Part shown: positions 1-8,492 of the stretch, piece after piece | Layout: each line of letters starts with the position of its first letter | Position numbering within the stretch: position 1 is the first letter of the stretch | From: Clostridiaceae bacterium | GTDB taxonomy: Bacteria > Bacillota > Clostridia > Lachnospirales > Lachnospiraceae | Assembly (NCBI GenBank): GCA_009911305.1 | Contig: QXXC01000027.1 | Coordinates: 1-46,603 of the forward strand | DNA length: 46,603 bases | Reading direction: 5' to 3' | Position numbers and translations under genes: made by a program | Notes under the pieces: model-generated | Databases searched by the model: none | The model's input: only the letters and a program-made list of their open reading frames with translations | What the model was told of the DNA's origin: nothing

Positions 1-575
1 TCATAGCCGTTCAGCCTTCGTGTCCCGTCCAGCTTCCAGCTCCCATCCAGCCTTAAATAGGCCAGGTTATAGCGCGGGAAGAATTCGGCCCTGAAGCAAA
101 CCGCAGGATCGTAACGGATTGCCACATCATACCCCATACGGTGAACAAACCGTAAATAAATATCCAGGGGCAGGATTTCTTCGAGGATTCTGTTTAATAT
201 CCTCACATCCCCCGGGCTGATCATCACTACGTCCAGCCCGGGGCCATCCGGGGCGCGTATGAGCTTTAACCCCGGGGAATAACCGGCCAGCATTGTTTCC
301 AGTTCCGAAAGTCCCATTTTCCTGCGGTTCATCGTAAACAGGATTATAGATTTCCTTTCTTCAAGGCCCTGGGACGCTTTCGGCCGGATCCCAAGCATTT
401 TTTCAAACCTCTGTACCCCGGTTATGTCTGCCGTGAGGACGAACATATTGTCAAGCGTCCTCTTTGTGGCTGCCCCCAGCTTTGAAAATTCGGTATCCTC
501 CGCCGCCGCAATCTGCTGTATTTCCCGGATATTCCGGATTATGGGCGGATAATGGTTTAAGATGAAGGTCTGCAT
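1..575 (-). CDS. YmfQ/XkdU-like phage baseplate protein (DUF2313), 3' end outside window
   Basis: The frame opens at ATG 573-575 and runs off the left edge after 191 codons, so the C-terminus is missing. The protein starts MQTFILNHYPP and has an acidic, helical N-terminal half, then a beta-rich part with the repeated pattern YLRLDGSWKLDGTRRLNGY near the cut. Family knowledge: in PBSX-like phages the gene after the J-like baseplate protein is YmfQ/XkdU, a wedge protein at the baseplate periphery. The start overlaps the end of the XkdT-like gene by 19 bases, which suggests translational coupling. Assignment rests on position and general resemblance, so the family is likely but not certain. Confidence 0.7.
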   Translation of the reverse strand, partial: MQTFILNHYPPIIRNIREIQQIAAAEDTEFSKLGAATKRTLDNMFVLTADITGVQRFEKMLGIRPKASQGLEERKSIILFTMNRRKMGLSELETMLAGYSPGLKLIRAPDGPGLDVVMISPGDVRILNRILEEILPLDIYLRFVHRMGYDVAIRYDPAVCFRAEFFPRYNLAYLRLDGSWKLDGTRRLNGY

Positions 576-1630
576 GTAATCTCTCCCCTGACTGGTATTT
601 CATCCCTCTCAAGCAGGAGGTTTTCCTGTTTTCCATTCAGCGCCGTGTTCTGTACGTCTATGATTCCAGGTACGGCTGCGATGGCCGCATTTACCTTTAA
701 TATCCTGACGGTTATCCGATCCTCATTTTCCCAGTTTTTTGCAGATTCCAGGAAGCAGGCATCTGTTTTCTGCCTGATTTCCGGTAGTAAATCCTCCCAT
801 GTCCAATCTGGGGCTGTTGTGATTTCTGCCTCGATATTGACCGGCTCTGAGCGGCACGGGAGAATATCCACAAAATGGAATATAGGCGCTTTCCCTTCGC
901 CTTCCCCCTGTTTCCCAATTGGATCGATGATTTCCTGCACATCTTCAACAAGCGCCTGGTTCGGCGTTTTGTACCCGCTGTCAAGGAAACAGATCCGGAT
1001 TCTCCGGTCGTCATGCGTTACGCGGTATATTTTGCAGGCCCCGACGCCTTCTATCCTGTGCATGAGCGATTTGTACTGCGCGCGGTTCCCGCCGAAAGCC
1101 TCCGCCTCTGATACAGACGCAAGGTAGCGCGTACGGAATTCCTCTGTCCCTTCCTCATCCCGCGCCGGTATCAGCAGCTCCGCCAGCGCCCCGTTCTCAA
1201 ATCCCTTTATATAGGAAACAGGAACCAGTTCCCCCTGGCGTGTATTCCCTTTTATACCAGCCTGCTCGCACATAAGGCGATATGTTTTTACGCCGGTTTT
1301 TTCGATACACCGGTATGTTAATTCCCCTGCGGAAAACCTTGCGCCCAATCCAGGATCCATGTTAAATTCCGCCTGCCAGACGGCGTTTGTCGCCGGGTAT
1401 GGCGCAATCCCCCGTTCCCGGGCCCGTAAAACCAGGTGCTCCCTGTCCGCTGTCTGCGCATACCCATTTTGCTCTACCATCCACAAGCCGATATAAGCCT
1501 GCTCAAATTCAGCGGCCGCGCCCCTTAGTGAGTGGTCAACCAGAGTCCCCTCCCTGGTTTCCGTCCCGGCCCCGGCTGCTGTTTTCATGTCGGTTAAAAT
1601 ATTATTCAGTGTTTTATCTTCAATAAACAT
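557..1630 (-). CDS. xkdT: Baseplate J-like protein (XkdT family)
   Basis: 357 aa, the usual length for the family. The N-terminus is acidic and helical (MFIEDKTLNNILTDMKT), followed by a motif typical of J proteins around residues 50-75 (VEQNGYAQTADREHLVLRA) and the segment IPARDEEGTEEFRTRYL near residue 155. The C-terminal part has the alternating pattern seen in J-like baseplate wedge proteins. Known role of the family: wedge subunit joining the baseplate hub to the tail fibres in contractile tails. It lies between the DUF2634 and YmfQ-like genes, the canonical PBSX order, and its end overlaps the next gene by 19 bases. Confidence 0.9.
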   Translation of the reverse strand: MFIEDKTLNNILTDMKTAAGAGTETREGTLVDHSLRGAAAEFEQAYIGLWMVEQNGYAQTADREHLVLRARERGIAPYPATNAVWQAEFNMDPGLGARFSAGELTYRCIEKTGVKTYRLMCEQAGIKGNTRQGELVPVSYIKGFENGALAELLIPARDEEGTEEFRTRYLASVSEAEAFGGNRAQYKSLMHRIEGVGACKIYRVTHDDRRIRICFLDSGYKTPNQALVEDVQEIIDPIGKQGEGEGKAPIFHFVDILPCRSEPVNIEAEITTAPDWTWEDLLPEIRQKTDACFLESAKNWENEDRITVRILKVNAAIAAVPGIIDVQNTALNGKQENLLLERDEIPVRGEITCRPSS

Positions 1631-1642
1631 CCGTCCCTCCCG

Positions 1643-2062
1643 TCACGCAACCGCCAGATCCTTAATTTCAATGTCCCCGTAAATGGTATTCGCTGTAAAC
1701 GTTACGGACAATGTATCGCGTTCCATCTTTACGCTGAAACCGGATATCTCCCGGATATCCTCATTTACAAGAAGGCAGTCCTCTGTCATGCGCCGTACTT
1801 CCGCTTCGGTATATTCTTCGGTATACCCCTGGCCGATCAGATCCCCATATTCATTCCCGTAGTCCCATGAATAGACATAATGGCGGTACCTCGGCGTTTG
1901 CAGCGCCAGCCATACCCACACCTTTATGGCCTCCCTGCCCGCTACGGTCTGCCCGGTTAATTGCCCGGTTGCAAAATCAATCCCATATTCCCGGGGGACA
2001 GACGGCTTTTTTACGCCGCCTGCCGCCGCGCTGTTTTCGATATAAGACGGAAATAATCCCAT
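1643..2062 (-). CDS. xkdS: XkdS-like baseplate protein (DUF2634)
   Basis: 139 aa. It contains the DUF2634 hallmarks EYGIDFATGQLTG (about residues 25-37), a tryptophan/tyrosine-rich centre (HYVYSWDYGNEYG, about 60-73) and a beta-strand end. The family is gp25-like: a small wedge protein thought to start sheath assembly at the baseplate. It sits 12 bases upstream of xkdT and 2 bases downstream of the DUF2577 gene, inside a tight late operon. The ATG start has a tightly coupled neighbour and no better alternative was seen. Confidence 0.85.
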   Translation of the reverse strand: MGLFPSYIENSAAAGGVKKPSVPREYGIDFATGQLTGQTVAGREAIKVWVWLALQTPRYRHYVYSWDYGNEYGDLIGQGYTEEYTEAEVRRMTEDCLLVNEDIREISGFSVKMERDTLSVTFTANTIYGDIEIKDLAVA

Positions 2063-2064
2063 GT

Positions 2065-2367
2065 TTATACCAGCCTTTCCAGAATGATATAGAGTTCGTC
2101 GCTGATCCGGTAAACAGCGACTTTATCGCCGGCCTTCAGGGGCCCGGCAAACGTCGCCGCATCCTTTTTCGATGGCGCGTCGCCGTCTACGGCGAAGTGG
2201 TAGCCGGTCTTTAAGTGTTCCGCTGTCATCAAATCATTCCCGGACAGTTTCAGATCCCCTATGCTGCAGGAATCCGGGCCGTCCATGATGCCAACCCGGA
2301 TCGGCTCTGTATTGTCCTTTTTCCCCTCGTTCCTCATCACCCCTAATATTTCTTCGTATGCGTTCAC
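2065..2367 (-). CDS. xkdR: XkdR-like protein (DUF2577)
   Basis: 100 aa. The C-terminal half (GPLKAGDKVAVYRISDELY) is the small OB-like beta barrel expected for DUF2577, and the N-terminus is helical (MNAYEEILGVMRNEG). Its start overlaps the XkdQ stop by four bases (ATGA type), so the two are probably co-translated. In PBSX-like phages this protein accompanies the hub protein XkdQ and may form part of the spike-hub interface. Function is inferred from synteny. Confidence 0.8.
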   Translation of the reverse strand: MNAYEEILGVMRNEGKKDNTEPIRVGIMDGPDSCSIGDLKLSGNDLMTAEHLKTGYHFAVDGDAPSKKDAATFAGPLKAGDKVAVYRISDELYIILERLV

Positions 2368-3368
2368 AGCTTTTCCTCCTCCCCAGCGCTTTCCTTTTCA
2401 TCCATCAGGTTTCTAAAATTCAGCTCCAGGTTCATGACGTGCGTCCCGTTTTCCCATGTATGCGTGTCGCTGTCTATCCAGAAGATTCCGTTTAAACCGG
2501 TTGCCCTGTCCTGTACCTCCACCGCATTTCCGGCAATGCATCCCAGATCGCCGTTTATGCCGTCAAGCGTTACGTTCTTTTCAATGCCTGTGAGCATATT
2601 TGTTGCTGCCGTTACTTCATTTATGTCCTTCTCTTTTTTGTAGGCCTGCTGATATATGCCGTATGCCTGGATCCAGCCATCGTTTTTCACCTCCCCGGCC
2701 TGTTTCCCGTTATCATCATAAATCTTTACTACATTGACCATGTTTTCAATGGTTTCCTGGTATGAGATGTCTGTTATGTTGTATTCCTCTGCCAGGACAA
2801 AGTTCCGGACAACCGTACCCTTCACTTCCACTGACAGCTTTTGGCCATCCATGCGGCATATGTAGAGCTCCCCGGTCTGCCTTGAGGCTTTTGTGTATGC
2901 CTGCATGATGATATCATAAACCGTTTCATTTTCCACAATCATCTTTTTAATTGGCGCTTTGCTCTCTGCTATCATGCCGGCTTCAATGGTAAAATCAGCG
3001 CACACTTTCCGCGTGATGTCTTCCGCCGTCGTGTTTTCAAAGTTATAATTTGCTGTGCTCCTTAACAGGTGCGCCAGGAGATCTGTACAGCTATAGGTTA
3101 CGGTTCCGTACCGGGCCAGCTTTTCCGCGGTTTGGACTTCACCGAAAAATATCATTTTCCCATTCTCGTACAGCTTTACCGTATCGCCTGCCCCTATGTT
3201 TAAGCCCAGGCTCCCGATATTTTTATCGTCCGGCGCATTGATTACGCTGATTTCAGCCGTGCGGGCTGCCTGCGACACGCTCCCGCCCCAGCTTACGGAG
3301 CTTACCGCCTCCGTAATGTCCGACACGGATGCCGCGCCGCCGTCCCTGCGGATCCATTCTACTTTCAT
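2364..3368 (-). CDS. xkdQ: XkdQ-like baseplate hub protein (late control D family)
   Basis: 334 aa. The N-terminal beta-rich domain carries VSSVSWGGSVSQAARTAEISV (residues about 22-42), typical of phage hub proteins, and GDTVKLYENGKMIFFGEV follows near residue 62. The C-terminus GIFWIDSDTHTWENGTHVMNLEL resembles the gpD/gp27 fold end. Known role: central hub below the tail tube, carrying the spike. It overlaps the LysM gene upstream by four bases and the XkdR gene downstream by four, typical of a translationally coupled series. Confidence 0.85.
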   Translation of the reverse strand: MKVEWIRRDGGAASVSDITEAVSSVSWGGSVSQAARTAEISVINAPDDKNIGSLGLNIGAGDTVKLYENGKMIFFGEVQTAEKLARYGTVTYSCTDLLAHLLRSTANYNFENTTAEDITRKVCADFTIEAGMIAESKAPIKKMIVENETVYDIIMQAYTKASRQTGELYICRMDGQKLSVEVKGTVVRNFVLAEEYNITDISYQETIENMVNVVKIYDDNGKQAGEVKNDGWIQAYGIYQQAYKKEKDINEVTAATNMLTGIEKNVTLDGINGDLGCIAGNAVEVQDRATGLNGIFWIDSDTHTWENGTHVMNLELNFRNLMDEKESAGEEEKL

Positions 3369-4003
3369 ATATTGATTACCAACTGCTGCCCTGGGTAGAT
3401 TAAGTCAGGGTTTCCTCCTATCACATCTTTGTTCTGTTCATAGATTGCCTTCCAGTTCGCGCTGCTCCCTGTCAGCTTTTTTGCAATTTTGCAGAGGGTG
3501 TCGCCCTTTACGACAGTATACGTCGTGCTGCTTACTTCATCTGCCGGCCGTTCTGTTGCTGCCGGCGTTACGTTTTCGGGCAGCCCCTCCCTCTGGTTTG
3601 TTGTTTTTATCTTAACTTTCCGGTATTCTTTAAACTCCAGTGTGAAGCTGATATCCTTTGTGCCGTCGTTCTCGCCCCATGTGAAATTTTCAATTGTGCA
3701 GTCCATATTGACCGGCGTCCCGGTCATGGTAAGGCGCAGGACGCCTTTATTTTTCATCTTCTCAATTTTATTTACGCTTTCCTTTGGCCCCGGGAAGGAT
3801 GAATATTCACAGAAACTGTACTTTTGCGCCGGGAAGAACGAAGAAAAGGAAATGTTTTTCAGCTTCCTTTTCCCCAGCAGGTTTATTTCGCCTAATGAGT
3901 CGATGATCACCTGCGTATTATTGCTTTCACTGGTTATCTCATACTCTGGCGGCAAAACCGCAAACCGGAACCGGGATGAGCCCTGTTTCAGCCAGATTTC
4001 CAT
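3365..4003 (-). CDS. xkdP: XkdP-like LysM baseplate protein
   Basis: 212 aa. The N-terminal domain (MEIWLKQGSSRFRFAVLPPEY) matches the XkdP/gp53-like start. The C-terminus is a complete LysM domain from about residue 163: YTVVKGDTLCKIAKKL, then WKAIYEQNKDVI, then YPGQQLVI. The family links the tape measure and hub, and the LysM module probably binds peptidoglycan. It is 12 bases downstream of the tape measure gene and overlaps xkdQ by four bases. Confidence 0.9.
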   Translation of the reverse strand: MEIWLKQGSSRFRFAVLPPEYEITSESNNTQVIIDSLGEINLLGKRKLKNISFSSFFPAQKYSFCEYSSFPGPKESVNKIEKMKNKGVLRLTMTGTPVNMDCTIENFTWGENDGTKDISFTLEFKEYRKVKIKTTNQREGLPENVTPAATERPADEVSSTTYTVVKGDTLCKIAKKLTGSSANWKAIYEQNKDVIGGNPDLIYPGQQLVINI

Positions 4004-4015
4004 TGTCCCCTCCCC

Positions 4016-7000
4016 TTATGCTGTGCCGGTGTTAAATGCGACTTTCTTTAAACGGTACGCCAGCGCCGCCGCGATCCGGTCGATGTCTTCATCACTCCGG
4101 ATCTCGATTTTATCCGCCAGCTTCTGGATTGTAACTGAGACAGATCCGGATCCGTTCCGCGCGCCGTCTTCCCGCGCCATCTCCACGCTTTTGTCATGCG
4201 GGTATACCCTGGAGCCTTTTGGCAGGTCTACGATCTCACCGCCGCGGTCATGGATCATGGCCATCCCTCCCTGCCAGTTATCCGTTCCCCTGTAAAGCAT
4301 GGGGATCGTCGGTATGTTGATGCCAAACGATTTCCCGCCCAGCCCGGGCACCCAGTCCGGTATAGAGACATTGATGGAGTTCAGACCGGAGATCGCCCCG
4401 TTGATAATGCCGATCACCGCATTGATAGGCGTCTTGCACAGCGCCGCAAAGGTGTCAAAAATGCCGCTGAATATAGTTCTGACACCCTCCCACGCCTGCC
4501 TCCAGTTCCCGGTGAATACGCCTGTGATGAAGGTGATCAGGCCGTCGAAAATGGTCAGCATGCCGCTTATAACGGATGCAATACTGTTTACCGCCGCTGA
4601 AACTGCGCCGGACATTGCGCCAAACGCAACCTTTACAACCGGCAAAATGGCGGCCATTGTTTTTTTTATCTGCGCGCCTATAAAGACAAAGGACGCGCCC
4701 ACCACGGCGCGCAGGGCGATAAACGCGGCCTTTGCGGCGCTGCAGGTGCTGCTTACCTGCTGGCCGAATATGCCGGCTATCGCAGTAGCGGCTGCTTTAA
4801 CGGCTTTCCCGATGGCGTTAAATGCCGTCCCGAACAGGGCCCTTAAGCCGTTTATGATGCTCCCTGCGCGCGCTTTGATGTTCCTTACTGCCGCGCTGAA
4901 TCTGTCCATGTCCACGCCGCACCGGGCCATAACTTTTTTAACAGTATCCCCGAGGCCGGAGAGGATGCTTTTTACTGCGTCCAACCCTTTAAAGGGACTG
5001 ATCGCGCCCTTTACCATGCCGGCAATCATCTTAAATGGCGCTTTTATGACGTTTACAAGGCCGGAGAACGCGCCCCCTGCCATGGTCTTAAGCCCGTTAA
5101 GCGCGGCCTTAAAGTCCCCGGTAAATGCGCCCTTTATGAATTGCGCCAGGCCATTAAAGATGGTTTTAACACTTCCGGTTATCGGACGTAATGCCTGCGC
5201 CAGGCCACTGACGCAGCCTTTTGCAGCGCCGATCGCAATATCCCACGCACCCGCCACCGCATCGAACACGCCGGCAATTTTGCTTACTGTGCTTTCCGGG
5301 AGGAAGGTGGAGAGCGCGCCTGTGACAAAGGTCTTGATGGCGTTTAATTTTGCTTTAAACAGGCCGCCCACAATGTCGATTGCGCCCTCTGCCACTGTCC
5401 GGAAGCCTTTAAACGCCATCCCCGCATCGCCTGTCAGTATGCCCCTCAGTATATCCCCAACGCCTCTAAATACGTCAGTAAAGCTGGCAAGGATCTTTTT
5501 TGCGTCCTGTACAAGGCCGCCTGCCATGGCTTTTACGCCCTCCATGGCGGCTTTTATTGCCGGCAGCGCCGCGTCAAAAGCCTCTGACAGCCCTGCCGCC
5601 ATATCAGGGGAAAAGATGCCGGCCAGGCTGTCTTTAAAGCCCTGGGCGGCCCTGTCCCAGTCCCCGGCGAATGCGCCGGTGAAAAAATCAAGCAGGGCGT
5701 CCAGTACCTGCATTCCTGTATCAACAGATGTTATAAGCCCGTTAAATGCTTTCACAGCGCCGGTTGCAAGTAATTCCAGGATGCCGCCCACTTCCGCGGC
5801 TCCCCCGCTTATGCCGCCGGAAAACTCACGTTTGAATATACCGGCCACGGAGCTACAAAAGCCGCCAATTTTTCCCGCTATGTCCCCGAATGAGCGGCCG
5901 ATGGATGAGAATTTGTTTTTAAAATCTTCCACCGAAAAGCCGGCTTTTTCAAATGCGTCTTTGAACCAGTTCCCGACGCTTTCCAGGAAGCCTTTGGCGT
6001 GATCCCAGTTTTTTATAATCAAAAAGGCCGCCAATGCAATAGCGGCCAACACTCCGATTACGGTGGCGGCCGGGCTTGTGATTACTCCCATCGCACCGCC
6101 AAATTTGGTAAATATTTTAATTGCGCTTCCCCATGCCTTTCGCACGGTTCCAACCATTGTGACCATTTTTCCAAACATCATGATCGCGGGGCCGATTGCT
6201 GCTGCGATTCCTGCAAACTTCAAAACAGCATTAACCTGCTCTTCATTTAAACTATTCAGCTTATCGCCAACTATACCTATTATCCCTGCGACTTTATCAA
6301 ATACAGGTGCTAATGCTGCTCCAAATTGTATGAGAGAATTTTTCATTTTGTTAAACGCTATATCCATACGCTCTGTTGGGGTCAGCATTTTTTCGTATGC
6401 CGTCTGCGTCATTCCTCCTGATTCTCTCATCAAATCAAGAGCCTTTGCAAAGTCAGATGAGCCTTTTCCCGCCAATACAGTCACACTGTTTAAAGCCTCT
6501 GTAGAACCAAATAATTTAGCCATAGTTTCGGCGTTGCCGCCCGTCTTTTCTTTTATTTCATCAAGAAATTTGGCCCAGCCAACGCTTTGTAAATGTGCTG
6601 ATGAAAAATCCAGTCCTAATTGCTGTGCTGTTTTACCCGCATCCTCTGAAGGTTTTAGGATATTGCTATATGCCGCTTTTAATCCGGTTACTGCTTCACT
6701 TGTAGCAATTCCGTTTTTGGTAAGTACAGCAACGCTGCCAAACAATTCCTCCGTAGATACATTGAGGCTTGATGCAATCGGAATCACTTTTCCCATGCTG
6801 CTCGCCATATCTCCGAATGATGTTTTTCCGAAATTTTGCGCTGCTAACATCTGATCGCTGATCACAGTCGCTTTATCTGCCTCTAATCCATATGCATTTA
6901 ATACTGTTGTCAACCCATCTACTGCCGTTGTAGTATCTGTAAAACCTCCCTTCGCCGCCTTTACCGCTATCCCTACAAAATCAACACTTGCCGCTGTGTC

Positions 7001-7390
7001 TACTCCCGCAGAAATTGCCTGGTATTGTGCCTCCGCTATGTCTGTAACTCCTGAACCAACAGCGTTAGAGAGATTAATAACCTGTTCTTTTAATGCCGCT
7101 ATTGGTACGGAAGATTCATCTGCAATCGTGCTTACTTTTGCCATGGCGTTTTCAAAATCATTACTCATTTTCAAAGCCGCTGTTGCCATACCTGTGACCG
7201 GGAGGGTAATAGCCTTAGTCATTGTTGAGCCAACGCTTGAAATGGCTTTCCCTGTTTTCTGTATGTCTCTTGCGTTTCGTTTTATATTATCAGCCATTTT
7301 ATTCATGCTTTTTATGACTTCCTGCGAAGGCTTTGTAAAACCATCAATAAATTGCAGCGCTGTACTGATAACCTTGCCTATACCCATCAC
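4016..7390 (-). CDS. xkdO: Tail tape measure protein (XkdO-like)
   Basis: 1124 aa. GTG at 7388-7390 overlaps the TGA of the chaperone extension; an ATG follows directly at 7385-7387. Residues about 90-290 form a TP901/PhageMin_Tail core (TISAGVDTAASVDF, VLNAYGLEADKATV). Hydrophobic helices lie around 395-465, including VLAAIALAAFLIIKNW. From 500 on there are many imperfect repeats of the type F-G-G-W-A-G, Ala/Gly-rich. Near the end GSRVYPHDKSVEM is the usual tape measure C-terminal motif. The protein sets tail length and is expected to be ejected into the cell. An A8 run lies in the coding strand near 4660. Confidence 0.93.
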   Translation of the reverse strand: MMGIGKVISTALQFIDGFTKPSQEVIKSMNKMADNIKRNARDIQKTGKAISSVGSTMTKAITLPVTGMATAALKMSNDFENAMAKVSTIADESSVPIAALKEQVINLSNAVGSGVTDIAEAQYQAISAGVDTAASVDFVGIAVKAAKGGFTDTTTAVDGLTTVLNAYGLEADKATVISDQMLAAQNFGKTSFGDMASSMGKVIPIASSLNVSTEELFGSVAVLTKNGIATSEAVTGLKAAYSNILKPSEDAGKTAQQLGLDFSSAHLQSVGWAKFLDEIKEKTGGNAETMAKLFGSTEALNSVTVLAGKGSSDFAKALDLMRESGGMTQTAYEKMLTPTERMDIAFNKMKNSLIQFGAALAPVFDKVAGIIGIVGDKLNSLNEEQVNAVLKFAGIAAAIGPAIMMFGKMVTMVGTVRKAWGSAIKIFTKFGGAMGVITSPAATVIGVLAAIALAAFLIIKNWDHAKGFLESVGNWFKDAFEKAGFSVEDFKNKFSSIGRSFGDIAGKIGGFCSSVAGIFKREFSGGISGGAAEVGGILELLATGAVKAFNGLITSVDTGMQVLDALLDFFTGAFAGDWDRAAQGFKDSLAGIFSPDMAAGLSEAFDAALPAIKAAMEGVKAMAGGLVQDAKKILASFTDVFRGVGDILRGILTGDAGMAFKGFRTVAEGAIDIVGGLFKAKLNAIKTFVTGALSTFLPESTVSKIAGVFDAVAGAWDIAIGAAKGCVSGLAQALRPITGSVKTIFNGLAQFIKGAFTGDFKAALNGLKTMAGGAFSGLVNVIKAPFKMIAGMVKGAISPFKGLDAVKSILSGLGDTVKKVMARCGVDMDRFSAAVRNIKARAGSIINGLRALFGTAFNAIGKAVKAAATAIAGIFGQQVSSTCSAAKAAFIALRAVVGASFVFIGAQIKKTMAAILPVVKVAFGAMSGAVSAAVNSIASVISGMLTIFDGLITFITGVFTGNWRQAWEGVRTIFSGIFDTFAALCKTPINAVIGIINGAISGLNSINVSIPDWVPGLGGKSFGINIPTIPMLYRGTDNWQGGMAMIHDRGGEIVDLPKGSRVYPHDKSVEMAREDGARNGSGSVSVTIQKLADKIEIRSDEDIDRIAAALAYRLKKVAFNTGTA

Positions 7391-7542
7391 CCCCAGAACG
7401 CTCTTTTTATTTCTTTGTTCCGCTCCTCTTTATCCCGTAATTCCTGCCGCATGTATGCCCGTGCAACACGCTTCCTTGCTTCTGACAGGTTCATGTACTC
7501 AAACGGCCTCCAGTTTTTATAGCGATAGTGAAGGTAGTCCAT
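7387..7542 (-). CDS. Tail assembly chaperone extension ORF (reached by -1 frameshift)
   Basis: A 51-codon ORF beginning MDYLHYRYKNWRPFEYM and ending KRAFWG. It is basic and tryptophan/arginine-rich. It stops at 7387-7389, overlapping the tape measure GTG. The frame is open upstream through the XkdN stop region to the slippery heptamer at 7569-7575, so a -1 shift gives a chaperone of about 195 aa. There is also a ribosome binding site (GGGAGGTG) ahead of ATG 7540-7542, so independent translation is possible. Tail chaperone pairs with a frameshifted longer form lie at this place in most long-tailed phages. Confidence 0.8.
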   Translation of the reverse strand: MDYLHYRYKNWRPFEYMNLSEARKRVARAYMRQELRDKEERNKEIKRAFWG

Positions 7543-7565
7543 CTGCACCTCCCTGTCGCTTTCAA

Positions 7566-7973
7566 TCAGTTTTTTATTTCTTTATCCGTCTTTTCCTCTG
7601 TGTTAAACCCGCTTAACTTCGCGATCTCCGCCGAAATCCGGTTAATTTCACCCTTAAAAATCTTTTTGGCCGCATCTGCCGGCGTCGCAACGCCCAAATG
7701 CTTTAATAAAGCCTCGTTTTTCAAATCCGGATCAACGATGCCCGCCGCCGCAATTTTGGCATTTGTTGAAAATGCCCTCCCATAATCAACCTCCCCGCTT
7801 TCGTCTAACCCACTCGCAGACAGGCCGCCGAACAAATCGCCGTCTACCGCCTGTACCGTTACTTTCGCGCCGTCTCCCAAAAGCTTTGATAACTGCCCGC
7901 TTTCAAGCTCCTTCTTCTCAATTTTGTCAAACTCTTTCCTGTCTACTGCCAACAGTCTTTCAACCAGATTCAT
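7566..7973 (-). CDS. xkdN: XkdN-like tail assembly chaperone
   Basis: 135 aa, starting MNLVERLLAVDRKEFDKIEKKE and ending EEKTDKEIKN. It is acidic and mostly helical, with ALLKHLGVATPADAAKKIF near residue 90, as expected for the phage_TAC_2/XkdN group. The family binds the tape measure during tail assembly and is absent from the finished virion. The gene lies between the tube and tape measure genes. Its last sense codons ATA AAA AAC precede TGA and form the slippery site described separately. Confidence 0.85.
   Translation of the reverse strand: MNLVERLLAVDRKEFDKIEKKELESGQLSKLLGDGAKVTVQAVDGDLFGGLSASGLDESGEVDYGRAFSTNAKIAAAGIVDPDLKNEALLKHLGVATPADAAKKIFKGEINRISAEIAKLSGFNTEEKTDKEIKN
7569..7575 (-). 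other. -1 ribosomal frameshift site A AAA AAC
   Basis: Read in the XkdN frame, the heptamer is A AAA AAC, a canonical X XXY YYZ slippery sequence, directly before the TGA stop. After a -1 slip the ribosome continues CTG ATT GAA AGC and stays open for 60 codons into the downstream ORF. About 11 nt beyond the site, GGAGGT can pair with ACCTTC around an 11-nt loop, a possible stimulator. The purine-rich GGGAGG there may instead be the downstream ribosome binding site. Confidence 0.8.
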
Positions 7974-8036
7974 ATTTTTCTCCCCTACATAAAAATAAGG
8001 ACGCCGGACGCGTCCCCAACTCCATGGATATTCTGC

Positions 8037-8468
8037 TTAAATGGTCTGTAATAATTCCCAGTCCTCAAATGTGAAACTGTAACTTTCCTCCCCCATTTTT
8101 CCCGTCTCCCAGTCAGCCAGGATCAGTTTGTCAAACAGGCAGTTATACAGCGCGATACGCTCCGCGCCCAGGGTATCCGGATCCTCTACGTTTGATACGA
8201 TCGTGCAGGTCATCATCTTGCCCCGCTTAAAGCGTTCGCTCATCTTCTTCATGATTGTACTGTTAATTTTATGGAGCTTGATTTCCCCCTTCAGTTCCAG
8301 GCCGGTCATTTTCTGGCCTTCCTGCAGCCTCTGTACCATCGCGATTGCCGTCTTTTTCAGCGTGACTTCCGCTTTTAGCGCTGTTGCCTGCGCCAGGTAT
8401 TCGCCGTCCAGCCATGCCTCGCCCCATGTCCCGTTTATAACCTGCTCTGCTTTGAATTCTTTTGGCAT
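8037..8468 (-). CDS. xkdM: XkdM-like tail tube protein (DUF2001)
   Basis: 143 aa. It starts MPKEFKAEQVINGTWGEAWLDG, a strong XkdM-type N-terminus (residues 1-22). It contains EVTLKKTAIAMVQRLQEGQKMTG and GEIKLHKINSTIMKKM in the centre, and ends with SYSFTFEDWELLQ. Known role: major tube subunit inside the contractile sheath. It sits 24 bases downstream of the sheath gene, the normal order, with the chaperone next. Length fits the family. Confidence 0.9.
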   Translation of the reverse strand: MPKEFKAEQVINGTWGEAWLDGEYLAQATALKAEVTLKKTAIAMVQRLQEGQKMTGLELKGEIKLHKINSTIMKKMSERFKRGKMMTCTIVSNVEDPDTLGAERIALYNCLFDKLILADWETGKMGEESYSFTFEDWELLQTI

Positions 8469-8492
8469 ATCCTTTTTTCCTCCCTTCCCCGC

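Noticed and set aside
4658..4665. A8 run in the tape measure coding strand as a second slippage site
   Set aside because: Both shifted frames close soon and no partner ORF follows; ordinary lysine codons explain it.
4299..6002. Long plus-strand open frame of 567 codons opposite the tape measure gene
   Set aside because: Pro/Ala/Met-rich mirror of the tape measure codons, with no ribosome binding site or family pattern; a typical shadow.
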